Source of the DNA: JBBIRG01 sp964410965
GTDB taxonomy: Bacteria; CLD3; SB21; JBBIRG01
Assembly (NCBI GenBank): GCA_964410965.1
Contig: CAYPIY010000009.1
Span: 62,001 to 126,000 of the forward strand
DNA: 64,000 nucleotides
Reading direction: 5' to 3'
How positions within the stretch are numbered: the first letter of the stretch is position 1; each line of letters starts with the position of its first letter. The notes below the pieces were generated by a model. It worked only from the letters and a program-made list of their open reading frames with translations. It made no database searches and was not told where the DNA came from. A program made the position numbers and the translations under genes. Shown one piece after another: positions 26,623-35,029 of this stretch.

Positions 26623-28047
26623 ATGAATCAAAATCAATCGAGTCCGAAAATCATTCTCTTCGTCACAACGCTTTCGGCGTTTCTCATTCCCTTTATGGGA
26701 TCATCGATAAATATCGCACTGCCAACGATCGGTAAGGAATTCTCCCTTACCGCCATTACACTAAGCTGGGTCGCGACGTCGTACCTTCTGTCCGCTGCGA
26801 TCTTTCTGCTGCCGCTTGGTAAACTGAGCGATATTGCCGGCCGCAGATCCATATTTCTGGGCGGCATTCTGATATATACGGTGAGTTCACTGCTTTCGGG
26901 ATTAAGTCAGGATGTCGCGATGCTGATCGGATGCCGTGTTCTGCAGGGATTCGGGGGATCCATGCTGTTCGCGACCGGAATGGCCATCGTGATCTCAAGC
27001 TTTCCGCCGGAGAAACGCGGTAAAGTCCTCGGAATTAATGTCGCGGCGGTATATTTCGGATTATCGGCCGGTCCTTTTATCGGCGGGCTGATTACAGAAT
27101 TTATCGGCTGGCGGAGTATTTTTTATCTGAACGGAGTCTTAGGAATCATTTCGCTTTGGCTGGGATGGAGCAAATTAAATCATGACTCCCGCCCGTCCGA
27201 ACATGCGCCCTTTGATATCACCGGAACCTCCGTGTATTCTTTATCATTCATCATCTTCATGTACGGAGCGTCTCATCTGACCGAAACCGCCGGCATGATC
27301 ATGCTCCCTGCGGGTGTCGCCGGACTTATCCTGTTTTTCTTTATCGAAATGAAAACCCGGCATCCCCTGCTGAATATTTCGGCATTCAAGACCAATTCCG
27401 TATTTATTTTCTCTAATGCCGCGGCATTGATCAATTACAGCGCCACATTCGCGATCGGATTTCTGCTAAGCCTGTACCTGCAATACATGAAAGACCTGAG
27501 CCCGCAGTATGCGGGTTACATTCTGGTGTCTCAGCCTTTGATAATGGCCTTGCTGTCCCCTGTTGCCGGGAAATTATCTGACCGCATCGAACCGAGGATT
27601 GTCGCATCCGCCGGAATGCTGTTGACGATTGTCGGACTGATTGTCTTTGTTTTTCTCGATGCTGATACTTCATTATGGATGATTATTACCAACCTGGTTT
27701 TGTTTGGCACCGGTTTCGCCTTATTTTCCTCGCCAAACACCAATGCGATCATGAGTTCTGTCGACCGTTCATTGTACGGAGTGGCATCGGCCATCGTCGG
27801 CACCATGAGACTAACGGGACAGGTCGTCAGCATGGCGATTGTCACGCTCATCTTTTCTTATCATATCGGATATGCCAAACCATCGGCTGAAAATCTTCCT
27901 CAGTTCATGTTGAGTTTCAGACACATATTTATAGTTTTTGTCATTTTGTGTGTTGCCGGATTGTGGGCTTCGATGGTGAGAGGCAACCTAAGAAAAAAAA
28001 CGGATAATGAAATGCCTTCTGAACAGAATTTTTCCGCCAAACTTTGA
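26623..28047 (+). CDS. MFS multidrug exporter, DHA2-like (14 TM)
   Basis: A 474-residue transporter from the ATG at 26623 (an in-frame TTG at 26608 is less likely). Conserved features are the motif A region GKLSDIAGRRSIFLGG (after TM2), DHA-family motif C-like GLSAGPFIGGLITEFIGWRS at TM5, and about 14 hydrophobic segments including the central pair that marks DHA2. It probably exports drugs or metabolites by proton antiport. TTGACA (26520-26525) followed at 16 bases by CAGAAT is a possible promoter. The next small gene starts five bases after its stop. Confidence 0.9.
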   Translation: MNQNQSSPKIILFVTTLSAFLIPFMGSSINIALPTIGKEFSLTAITLSWVATSYLLSAAIFLLPLGKLSDIAGRRSIFLGGILIYTVSSLLSGLSQDVAMLIGCRVLQGFGGSMLFATGMAIVISSFPPEKRGKVLGINVAAVYFGLSAGPFIGGLITEFIGWRSIFYLNGVLGIISLWLGWSKLNHDSRPSEHAPFDITGTSVYSLSFIIFMYGASHLTETAGMIMLPAGVAGLILFFFIEMKTRHPLLNISAFKTNSVFIFSNAAALINYSATFAIGFLLSLYLQYMKDLSPQYAGYILVSQPLIMALLSPVAGKLSDRIEPRIVASAGMLLTIVGLIVFVFLDADTSLWMIITNLVLFGTGFALFSSPNTNAIMSSVDRSLYGVASAIVGTMRLTGQVVSMAIVTLIFSYHIGYAKPSAENLPQFMLSFRHIFIVFVILCVAGLWASMVRGNLRKKTDNEMPSEQNFSAKL

Positions 28048-28052
28048 ATGCG

Positions 28053-28265
28053 ATGTTTATTAAAATCCTTATGATCTTAGTCATCTTGTTTTTTTGTATC
28101 ATCGGAATCTTTCAGCTTCACAGGAGAAAAAACGAACACAGGACCGGATCATTTGGTAATGCTCTTCTGTCTTTTCATGAAACGATTGAGCCGTCCATGA
28201 AGAGTCGCAAGGAAATCGTACGTGAAATTGATAATGAAGATGATACCGGAAAAATGAAGGATTGA
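28053..28265 (+). CDS. Small single-TM protein downstream of MFS exporter
   Basis: A 70-residue frame beginning with a strong hydrophobic helix (FIKILMILVILFFCIIGIF) followed by a basic, then acidic, cytoplasmic-like tail. I choose the ATG at 28053, five bases beyond the MFS stop, over a TTG at 28044. The tight spacing suggests coupling. No family is recognised. It may be an accessory subunit of the exporter, but this is inference. Confidence 0.5.
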   Translation: MFIKILMILVILFFCIIGIFQLHRRKNEHRTGSFGNALLSFHETIEPSMKSRKEIVREIDNEDDTGKMKD

Positions 28266-28465
28266 TATTTCCGGATATTGATTGCTGGCAACGGTTTTTA
28301 TCTGAAGAGCGCTCTCACGCCTTCGAAAAGCGGTAGCCTCAAGCATGTACTGTAAATTTCAGTCCTCCTGATTGGATTACCTGAAACGTCCGATCATCAG
28401 TGTCGATATACATTAAATATTAAGGATATTTAAAAGGTCCGGAATTTACAGGTACACACTTTTTG

Positions 28466-29146
28466 TTATGCTTTGCTCTGCGCTGAAGCAACGGCGACAT
28501 TCTGATGAACTATTTTCGCGATCAGGTCCGTGGTGAAAATGGATTGCATACAGACATAGATTCTGGAATCTTTTGCCATAAGGTTTTTCAGCGTCTGCTT
28601 GTCCCATTCGACGCAGCGTACATTTTTGGTTACCTGTACCGTTGCGGACGCGGGCCGGTCGGTTAAAAATCCCATTTCGCCGACGAATGTGTTTTCTTTC
28701 ACCGCGCTGACCGTTTTCCCGCCGACCACGATCGACGCGGACCCGCGGGTAATAAGCGTCAACCGGGTCACATCCTGATTTTCCCCGATGAGAATATGAT
28801 TCTCCGGGTACTCTTTCCATGCGGCGAGTTTGATCACTTTCCAGAATTCATGATCGGTGAAATTGCTGAAAAGCGTGCTGTAGAGGCTAGACTCCTCTTC
28901 GTTAAAGCTGATTTTTCGGCGTTCCATGGCCAGACTGCGTACCTGCCAGGTATTTACGACGGTATAAAGACTGCACCAGAATATATTCGTCCATAACGGC
29001 CGTTCAGCGACCATGAAGCTGTACACGACCTCGATCACGCTGCCGACCGCGATCCAGGCGCGAAGCCACATGATATCCTTGACTAAGTACCCCAGTACAT
29101 ACAGTACGTTCGCCAGATTGCCGAGCAATTCTATCAGTATTCTCAT
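28466..29146 (-). CDS. Popeye-like membrane protein with cyclic-nucleotide-binding domain
   Basis: A 226-residue protein with three short N-terminal hydrophobic segments (about 8-22, 29-45, 52-68). The arrangement (YVLGYLVKDIMWLRAWIAVG, PLWTNIFWCSLYTVVNTWQV) resembles the Popeye/POPDC membrane region. A CNB domain follows (about 85-215) with an intact phosphate-binding cassette: GEMGFLTDRPASAT (156-169, E157 and R164). So it should bind cAMP or cGMP, unlike most of the CNB folds nearby. It is the last gene of the minus-strand region that starts with adenylate cyclase and stands behind its own upstream terminator. It could read out cAMP at the membrane. Confidence 0.8.
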   Translation of the reverse strand: MRILIELLGNLANVLYVLGYLVKDIMWLRAWIAVGSVIEVVYSFMVAERPLWTNIFWCSLYTVVNTWQVRSLAMERRKISFNEEESSLYSTLFSNFTDHEFWKVIKLAAWKEYPENHILIGENQDVTRLTLITRGSASIVVGGKTVSAVKENTFVGEMGFLTDRPASATVQVTKNVRCVEWDKQTLKNLMAKDSRIYVCMQSIFTTDLIAKIVHQNVAVASAQSKA

Positions 29147-29181
29147 AACCGCACCCCAAATAATAACCGGAATAAAAAAGA

Positions 29182-29220
29182 AATGCTGACAAGCCCGTTT
29201 GCGCCGAACCTGTCAGCATT
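29182..29220 (-). terminator. Rho-independent terminator behind the outer-membrane protein
   Basis: A 10-bp perfect stem (29182-29191 with 29211-29220) has a 19-base loop and a T-rich tract on the minus strand side (TTTCTTTTTTATT). It separates the OMP gene from the Popeye-like gene. Confidence 0.7.
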
Positions 29221-29241
29221 GATGTTGAATCAATTGAAATA

Positions 29242-30033
29242 TCAGAATCCGTACGTGAAATTAAGCCCGCCCCAGAGGACTAATTTTTTCTTATCCGCGT
29301 TGAGATCTTCGATCGGTTTCACGACATTCAGATAGGGGGTTAAGCTCCATGCGCCGGAAGCGTACGTCGCGGGAAGCGAAAAGCCCACAAAGGAAAATTT
29401 CTTGTCGATGGCATATTGATCAGTCCATGCGGAATTCAATGCCGGAGATACGCTCCACTGCTCATTGATAATGTATGAATACGCGGCGCCGAATTCGAGG
29501 TAATTGGCGGCAATCCCATCGGATTCGCCCTTGTCCAGCCCGCGGTAGTAGGACAGATAAGGAACAATCGACATTTTTTCATTGGCCATCGCGACATAAT
29601 ATAAAGCCGCGTTCACTTCGATGTCGTTTTTATTCGTTTTCCCGCCCGATGCCCAGTCCGAAAGATAATTATAATTAATCAGCGATACGGAACCGGTCAA
29701 TTTTTCCGCTATAAGTTCTCTTTCATACGTGAGCGTAAAATCCACCTCGTCCAGCCCGGTTTTTTCATCTCCCTTGGCTTTATCAGTCCCGATTCCGATC
29801 CAAGACCAGGCATTTAAAGATAATCCTTTGATGAAGGCCGGAGAGTATGTGACCGACGGCTGAATAGTGGGTTTTTTATGATTCAGATCAAACCCTCTCC
29901 ATAAATACCTGCTGGTCACATCGATCGAGGCCTCAATACCGACGCCGCCTTCTTCTTCAGATTCCTGCGCCCAAATAACATTTGAACCCGATAATAATAA
30001 CAGGCTCAGCATGATCCACATTGCTTTTTTCAT
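29242..30033 (-). CDS. Outer-membrane beta-barrel protein, TIGR02001/Gcw_chp-like
   Basis: A 263-residue protein with a signal peptide (1-22, ending IWAQE). Its early VTSRYLWRGFDLN motif is characteristic of the Gcw_chp/TIGR02001 group. Alternating beta strands fill the rest (SLNAWSWIGIG, VDFTLTYEREL, YLEFGAAYSYII, WSLTPYLNVV) and it ends in phenylalanine (NFTYGF), as outer-membrane barrels do. Its transported substrate is unknown. A TTACAG-N17-TATAAA promoter lies at 30071-30099. It follows the signalling operon but has its own promoter and terminator. Confidence 0.8.
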   Translation of the reverse strand: MKKAMWIMLSLLLLSGSNVIWAQESEEEGGVGIEASIDVTSRYLWRGFDLNHKKPTIQPSVTYSPAFIKGLSLNAWSWIGIGTDKAKGDEKTGLDEVDFTLTYERELIAEKLTGSVSLINYNYLSDWASGGKTNKNDIEVNAALYYVAMANEKMSIVPYLSYYRGLDKGESDGIAANYLEFGAAYSYIINEQWSVSPALNSAWTDQYAIDKKFSFVGFSLPATYASGAWSLTPYLNVVKPIEDLNADKKKLVLWGGLNFTYGF

Positions 30034-30070
30034 GACACTTCTCTCTGTTTCTGGTAAATGGGTTAATTAG

Positions 30071-30099
30071 TTTATAATAAATATGACAATCACCTGTAA
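30071..30099 (-). promoter_or_regulatory. Candidate promoter for the outer-membrane protein gene
   Basis: On the minus strand, TTACAG (30099-30094), a 17-base spacer and TATAAA (30076-30071) lie 38 bases upstream of the ATG. Confidence 0.45.
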
Positions 30100-30110
30100 T
30101 GTAAATATGA

Positions 30111-30971
30111 TTATGCGCTCTGCAATTCCTTTATGGGATTCAGTTTCAGGCTTATTCCCGGTTGGAGCCGGTACAGCGACAGGATATCCAGGTATTCGGC
30201 GTGATCAATAAGCTTAAATCCCTTTTCAAAAAACCGGGTAAATTCCTCATTGGTCGGAAATGTAAAATACTGCTGTTTCGATTTATCCTGGGGTACGGCG
30301 GTTATCGCTTTATGGTTCTTCAGGGTTTTCAGCGCTTTCATGAACATGCCGATCCCGAGTCCGTAAAGTTGTATACTGAGCCATAGCGAGGAGCGCGAAT
30401 AATCAATATCCATATAACGGATATCGATGACCGGCCCTTTGTCGATGCCTTCATCGATCACATGGAGCGTGCAGGCGGCTTTTTTCTCTCCGGCATCCAT
30501 CGCGCGGAATTCGGTAAAAACGCCCTGATACCTTGGCAGTTCTCCGGGATGAATATTGAAGACACCCAATCGAGGAATTTCCAGAATGGGTTTCTTAAGA
30601 ATAAAATCGAATCCCGCGGATAGGATCAAATCCGGCCCGATATTTTTCAGGTGCGCGATGCCCTCTGCGCTGTTGATATCAGCGAAAAGATTCAGCGGAA
30701 TATCGTACCGGCGCGCGATCTGCCTGAAAGTCATCAGTTTTTCACTTTCGGCCGGCTCCTGTGCCTGAGCTTCAAGCAACGGGAAAATTTGCCCGATCAG
30801 AAGGTCGCGCTCATAAAACAATAAATGCGAAGAGGCCCGTACACGGCGTTCGGTCGGGGTCACCCGGTCGGACAATATGATGAACGTTTCATATCCTTTT
30901 AACTCACGGATCAAGCGGTTCAGCGTAATATTACCAACAAGGTCGCGTTTCACGCAAATGACTATTTTCAT
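30111..30971 (-). CDS. Formyltransferase-family protein (methionyl-tRNA formyltransferase-like fold)
   Basis: A 286-residue protein. The catalytic formyltransferase signature is present: PDLILSAGFDFILKKPIL, then GVFNIHPGELPRYQG (N139, H141) and HVIDEGIDKGPVI with D177. The Asn-His-Asp triad is thus intact. The core differs from Fmt in its N-terminus and lacks the Fmt C-terminal OB domain, so it may formylate a sugar or other amine, using N10-formyl-tetrahydrofolate. It ends the minus-strand signalling operon, 12 bases after the HAMP protein. The link to signalling is unexplained. Confidence 0.75.
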   Translation of the reverse strand: MKIVICVKRDLVGNITLNRLIRELKGYETFIILSDRVTPTERRVRASSHLLFYERDLLIGQIFPLLEAQAQEPAESEKLMTFRQIARRYDIPLNLFADINSAEGIAHLKNIGPDLILSAGFDFILKKPILEIPRLGVFNIHPGELPRYQGVFTEFRAMDAGEKKAACTLHVIDEGIDKGPVIDIRYMDIDYSRSSLWLSIQLYGLGIGMFMKALKTLKNHKAITAVPQDKSKQQYFTFPTNEEFTRFFEKGFKLIDHAEYLDILSLYRLQPGISLKLNPIKELQSA

Positions 30972-30983
30972 ATAAAAACGTGT

Positions 30984-32354
30984 TTAGGATGTAGTGTTCT
31001 GAATGAGCAAAAGACCTCCGTCTGTTCGTCCGGTTAAAATCCGGTGAAGATCCGACGCAAGATCCTGAAGCGGGAGATGGGACAATTGCCTCATATAGCT
31101 TGAAATGGTATGAAATGACGCATCGTCCACCGTGTGAACAGCCAAAGGCGTCTGCTCGGTCAATACCGGATTTTCAACGGTGATCCTCCCGTTCGCTGCG
31201 GAGCATTTGTGAATGACACCGGAACCCGATTGGAGTTTCACAACGTGAAGTTCCTCAGGTTCAAAAAGCTCCAGTGCCAGACGTACGGCCTCAGGCAGGT
31301 CCGTTTTCGCAAGCAATGGTTTCAGAAACGAAAGGAGCGCCGCTTTCTGCCTGACCGCCTGCAGCGGTTCACCGGGTTTGACCGATCCAAGCAGCATATA
31401 AAAAGTGTCCCCGCTCTCGAGGCTATCGACGAATTCATGATAAGAGTGTGCCGAAAAAACACATCCCGCCGTCCACCACCCGCCGAATTTTTTACCGAAT
31501 GATCGGGGAACGGTCTCGTCGTAAGTCTTCGCGAGATCGGACTCTTTCTTGAAATGCTCCTCTTCCAGCAGCGACCGCTTGGTTTTATGCAGGACGTCTT
31601 TCATAACGCTGCTCATGGTGTTGAACGTGTTGCTAAGGTCTTTCAGTTCCCGGGGTGACCGAATATTCACTTCAAACTCATATTGTCCGGCTCCGACCAC
31701 ACGGGAAGCGTGTGTCAGCTGCGTGATGCGTCTTGTCAGGTATCGCGACAGCAGAACCGCTGTGATCAGCCCGATCAGGATGATTCCCGCCGCGATAAGG
31801 TAAGTTTCGCGGGTGACAGCCTCCAGGCTCGCGAGATACCCGGCGGCATCAATTTCGGCAGCCAGAATTCCAGTGATTTCGTTTTTGCTGTTTTTGATGG
31901 GAGCAAACGCCGCCATCACATGCCGTGCGGAATCCGTACGGATGATATCGGATATATAAATTTCTTTCACCGTATCGGCGGAAATCGCGTTTTGCATCTC
32001 CTTCACATAAGGAAGATGCCATAACGGAACGGTCGTATCAGCCGTGGTAAAGGTGACAGTGCTGCCTTCAGCCGTCAGGCCGTATAAACGGTCGGCCTGC
32101 TTCCACTTCATGATACGATTCACAGCAACCGTGAACTCCAGTCCCGGCCGTGTCCGGATCCCTTTGCTGCGCCAGTCAGGATAAGCGTCCCCGTCGATGA
32201 ATTCGGCTGTCGTCGTGGCAATGGAGGATACGCATTCCCTCATTCCCCATAAAAGTTCCTGCTTTTGGGACGTAAAGGAAAGAGCGCCGGTAATGGCGGC
32301 CAAAACGATAAAAATGGGAACGATGGTCAGCAGATTCTGGGTTCTGATTTTCAT
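30984..32354 (-). CDS. HAMP-domain membrane sensor with degenerate PP2C-like output
   Basis: A 456-residue protein. TM1 (about 8-27) and TM2 (about 185-205) flank a periplasmic Cache-like sensor (FIDGDAYPDWRSKG, RLYGLTAEGSTVTF, ARHVMAAFAPIKNSKNEIT). HAMP covers about 206-255 (RRITQLTHASRVVGAGQYEF). The C-terminal ~170 residues (from AGCVFSAHSYHEFVDSLESG) resemble a SpoIIE/PP2C fold in layout (DTFYMLLGSVKPGEPLQAV, then GLLLIQNTTS at the end) but lack the GGD and DVSGKG metal ligands. It is probably a non-catalytic binding or signalling output. It sits between a CNB protein and the formyltransferase in the adenylate cyclase operon. Confidence 0.75.
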   Translation of the reverse strand: MKIRTQNLLTIVPIFIVLAAITGALSFTSQKQELLWGMRECVSSIATTTAEFIDGDAYPDWRSKGIRTRPGLEFTVAVNRIMKWKQADRLYGLTAEGSTVTFTTADTTVPLWHLPYVKEMQNAISADTVKEIYISDIIRTDSARHVMAAFAPIKNSKNEITGILAAEIDAAGYLASLEAVTRETYLIAAGIILIGLITAVLLSRYLTRRITQLTHASRVVGAGQYEFEVNIRSPRELKDLSNTFNTMSSVMKDVLHKTKRSLLEEEHFKKESDLAKTYDETVPRSFGKKFGGWWTAGCVFSAHSYHEFVDSLESGDTFYMLLGSVKPGEPLQAVRQKAALLSFLKPLLAKTDLPEAVRLALELFEPEELHVVKLQSGSGVIHKCSAANGRITVENPVLTEQTPLAVHTVDDASFHTISSYMRQLSHLPLQDLASDLHRILTGRTDGGLLLIQNTTS

Positions 32355-32370
32355 GGCGTATTCCTGTAAA

Positions 32371-32763
32371 TTATATAATCCATGACGGATCGCCGTTGAT
32401 TAATTCCAGATACCGTAATAATAAATTCGGGCATTCGTTGATGATGGTAAAAAACTGGCCTTTGCTGATCACAAGGCAGCGCGCACCCTTATCCTGTGAG
32501 GCCTTCAGGGGGCCTGTGACCCGGCTGAACAAAAGCGATGCCATGCCAATCACCGGCGGAAGGGAACGGCCTCCGGAATGAAACACCCCGCCTTCCACCG
32601 TAATATAGAGATTCTTGAGGGGGTTCTCACCGCCTGTCAGCAATCGCCCGGCCGTATAATGACGTTCACGGACAATCTCCGCAATCAGTATGATTTCCGA
32701 ATCCTTAAGTTTATCGAACGGCGGGGAAGACTTTAACGCGAATATTTTTTCTGTAATGGTCAT
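32371..32763 (-). CDS. Small cyclic-nucleotide-binding-fold protein, degenerate cassette
   Basis: A 130-residue protein with a stand-alone CNB-like fold: FDKLKDSEIILIAEIVRERH, TAGRLLTGGENPLKNLYITV, then VEGGVFHSGG and VISKGQFFTIINECPNLLLR. The phosphate-binding cassette position reads IGMASLLFSRVTGPLKAS. It lacks the usual Glu and the Arg-Ala-Ser/Thr tail, so it may not bind cAMP in the normal way. It lies 28 bases after the propeller-HAMP gene and 16 before the next HAMP gene, so it is co-transcribed. Confidence 0.65.
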   Translation of the reverse strand: MTITEKIFALKSSPPFDKLKDSEIILIAEIVRERHYTAGRLLTGGENPLKNLYITVEGGVFHSGGRSLPPVIGMASLLFSRVTGPLKASQDKGARCLVISKGQFFTIINECPNLLLRYLELINGDPSWII

Positions 32764-32791
32764 GGCGAATGTTTGGTTAAATCATGGACGA

Positions 32792-35029
32792 TTAGAAATT
32801 CTTTATAATGATCAAAGCAGTTTCCCTGCACCCTGGCGTTTTGACAACAGCGCCCTGCAGGATTCCTGCCAGTTGGTTCACATCACAATCCGGTTCCGAT
32901 AAACATCTTGCAAGAAGTTCTTCAGCCGATCCATCCCAGTTGACGGATTCAGAAGACATCACGAGAACCGCCTGTGCGGGAAGGGACGATCCGAGATAAT
33001 CCGGCAGATTGGCCGGGATCATGCGTCCGTCCTTTTGCAGAAGCCAGGCTGGGGTTTGTCCGCCGGATTCCCCGTGAAGGACGTGCGTTTCCCGGTTATA
33101 CAAAACCGTTGTATGGATCCATTCATTCCGGAGCATCCGGCAAAGCGGCCACACGGTGTCCGCATTTCCATCGTAATGCCTGATGATGGTGCCGGCGGCC
33201 ATCGCTATTTCCGACCGGATCTTAACGGCCTCCAGAGGATCCTGCGGTGCCGAGGACAGCCACCCGAAAAATATTTTATCATGATTCACGCATCCGCCGG
33301 CGTCGGGTGAAAGTACATCATTTCCGGGATAGAAAATGACGGTATCCGTGGAATCCGAGGATTTGACGGCTTCAGCTATCGCACGGACCAGCTCATTCTT
33401 TCTTCTCTGCGCGGCCAGATCGTAATTGGTTTTCCGGATGGTCTTCAGCGTATGATCGAGCGTCTGGCTCATATGGTTGAACGTTCCGGACAATTCCCCG
33501 AGTTCCCTTGGCTCCTGCACCGGGATGGTCTGGTCGTACTGTCCGGCGGCAACCCGGAGAGCGGCTTCTTTCAGCTGTGCGATCGGACGGGTCAGCCGGC
33601 GCGCTATAAATACCGAAACCGCGATACTCAGGAAAAATGCTATTAAACCGATGATAATCACCTGGATTAATGCCTCGCGGGTTTTATAATTGATAATGGA
33701 TATATTAATATCCACGCCGGTAATCGCCTTGCTTTCGTTGTTCCGGTTATAGATCGGCGCAATCCCTGTTTTGATCAGCCCCCACTGATCCCAGAATTTG
33801 ATATCGGAAAGATTGATGACGTCCTTGAGCAAAACATCGCGGGTTTTCGGTTCGGTGGGATTGGCGTCGACAAAACCGATCGGGCTGTAATCCGAACTGT
33901 CCGGATGCGTGGCGTCCAATACATACGCGATCTTTGTCACGTGTTTAAAATCGATTTTATCCTCCGATGAAAAACGGTTTACCGGATAGGTGCTGTCCAG
34001 CAGTACGTTCGTATACAGGTAAGTGATATCTTTTTTGTCTTTAATGCGCTGCATGGGGCGGACGTATTTGAGATAAGGTTCATCATGGGCGTTCCGGTAG
34101 CCCTGGACAAAATCAGAAAAGCTCACTTCCGCGCTGGAATCATTGATCCGGATTAACCGGTCGGTCGCCCCGTATAATCGGCCTGCGGAAGGAATCCACG
34201 CCAGTGCGTAATTGGGAAACACGATCGTTTCCGCATTTTCGCTGTCTTCGGACTCTTCTTCGCCGGCTTCCTCTTCCTCTCCGGCAGGATTTTTGTCCGC
34301 TGCGGAGGTATCGGGCTCCTGTTTCAGTGTCCCGATGAATTCATACCGGAAGGGCTGGGGCTGAATCCGTACAAGACGGTTATCTGTAACTGTTGTCCCC
34401 AGCATCATGCTGGCTGATCGGTTCCATGTCAATCCATTGACAACAACCGAATCCAGTGTACCGGTTACGCGGCCTTTGCCCGAAACCGGGTCAAGAATAT
34501 AGAGGTTTGCGCCCGAGGCATACAGGACTTTTTTATCGCTGTCATAGGCGAGTCCGAAACAGGGATAACCGACAGGACCCACCGTTTTTGTTTCGGCGTT
34601 GGCCGGATTGATGGATAGGAACCGGAAACCCGAAGTGTCAATGCTGTACAGCATTTTCTTTGCCGGATCAAAAGCCAGACCGCACAAATTGAGGTTGCCG
34701 GTCTGACCGATTTCAACCGCGCTACCGTCTTCCTCGGATATGCGGGACAGGTATCCGAACCGGTCGACCCCGAAAAGGACCTGGCCGGATTCATCCCATG
34801 CGAGGCCGGTCACGGTTTTAGCCTCAAGCAGTTTGTTATGCTCATCGGCATCGATAAATGCGGCCGTCGTGGTGCTGAGGGCGAACAATTCCTGGTCAAA
34901 ACCCTGCAAAATGATCGCGTAGAGCTGCGAATACGTGCGAAACCCGATGACCGACGTAATCAGCAGCAGGAGCGCGGCTAAGGTGGCTAGAATGATCGCC
35001 TGAATCGTTACATTAAAATTCTTTAACAT
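32792..35029 (-). CDS. HAMP sensor with inserted periplasmic beta-propeller and degenerate PP2C-like C-terminus
   Basis: A 745-residue membrane sensor. TM1 is about 8-30; the sensor starts (FIDADEHNKLLE, 58-69) and is then interrupted by propeller-like repeats (about 72-295: TGLAWDESGQVLFGVDRFGY, LCGLAFDPAKKMLYSIDTSG, FGLAYDSDKKVLYASGANLY, NGLTWNRSASMMLG, YALAWIPSAGRLYGATD). An acidic tract (250-266) lies within it. The Cache-like sensor resumes at 320-440 (LKYVRPMQRIKDKKDITYLY, AYVLDATHPDSSD, GIAPIYNRNNESKAITGVDI). TM2 is about 456-476 and HAMP 477-530. The rest ends in ETALIIIKNF and looks like a PP2C fold without metal ligands. Its ATG overlaps the NTT gene's stop (ATGTTAA). Confidence 0.75.
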   Translation of the reverse strand: MLKNFNVTIQAIILATLAALLLLITSVIGFRTYSQLYAIILQGFDQELFALSTTTAAFIDADEHNKLLEAKTVTGLAWDESGQVLFGVDRFGYLSRISEEDGSAVEIGQTGNLNLCGLAFDPAKKMLYSIDTSGFRFLSINPANAETKTVGPVGYPCFGLAYDSDKKVLYASGANLYILDPVSGKGRVTGTLDSVVVNGLTWNRSASMMLGTTVTDNRLVRIQPQPFRYEFIGTLKQEPDTSAADKNPAGEEEEAGEEESEDSENAETIVFPNYALAWIPSAGRLYGATDRLIRINDSSAEVSFSDFVQGYRNAHDEPYLKYVRPMQRIKDKKDITYLYTNVLLDSTYPVNRFSSEDKIDFKHVTKIAYVLDATHPDSSDYSPIGFVDANPTEPKTRDVLLKDVINLSDIKFWDQWGLIKTGIAPIYNRNNESKAITGVDINISIINYKTREALIQVIIIGLIAFFLSIAVSVFIARRLTRPIAQLKEAALRVAAGQYDQTIPVQEPRELGELSGTFNHMSQTLDHTLKTIRKTNYDLAAQRRKNELVRAIAEAVKSSDSTDTVIFYPGNDVLSPDAGGCVNHDKIFFGWLSSAPQDPLEAVKIRSEIAMAAGTIIRHYDGNADTVWPLCRMLRNEWIHTTVLYNRETHVLHGESGGQTPAWLLQKDGRMIPANLPDYLGSSLPAQAVLVMSSESVNWDGSAEELLARCLSEPDCDVNQLAGILQGAVVKTPGCRETALIIIKNF

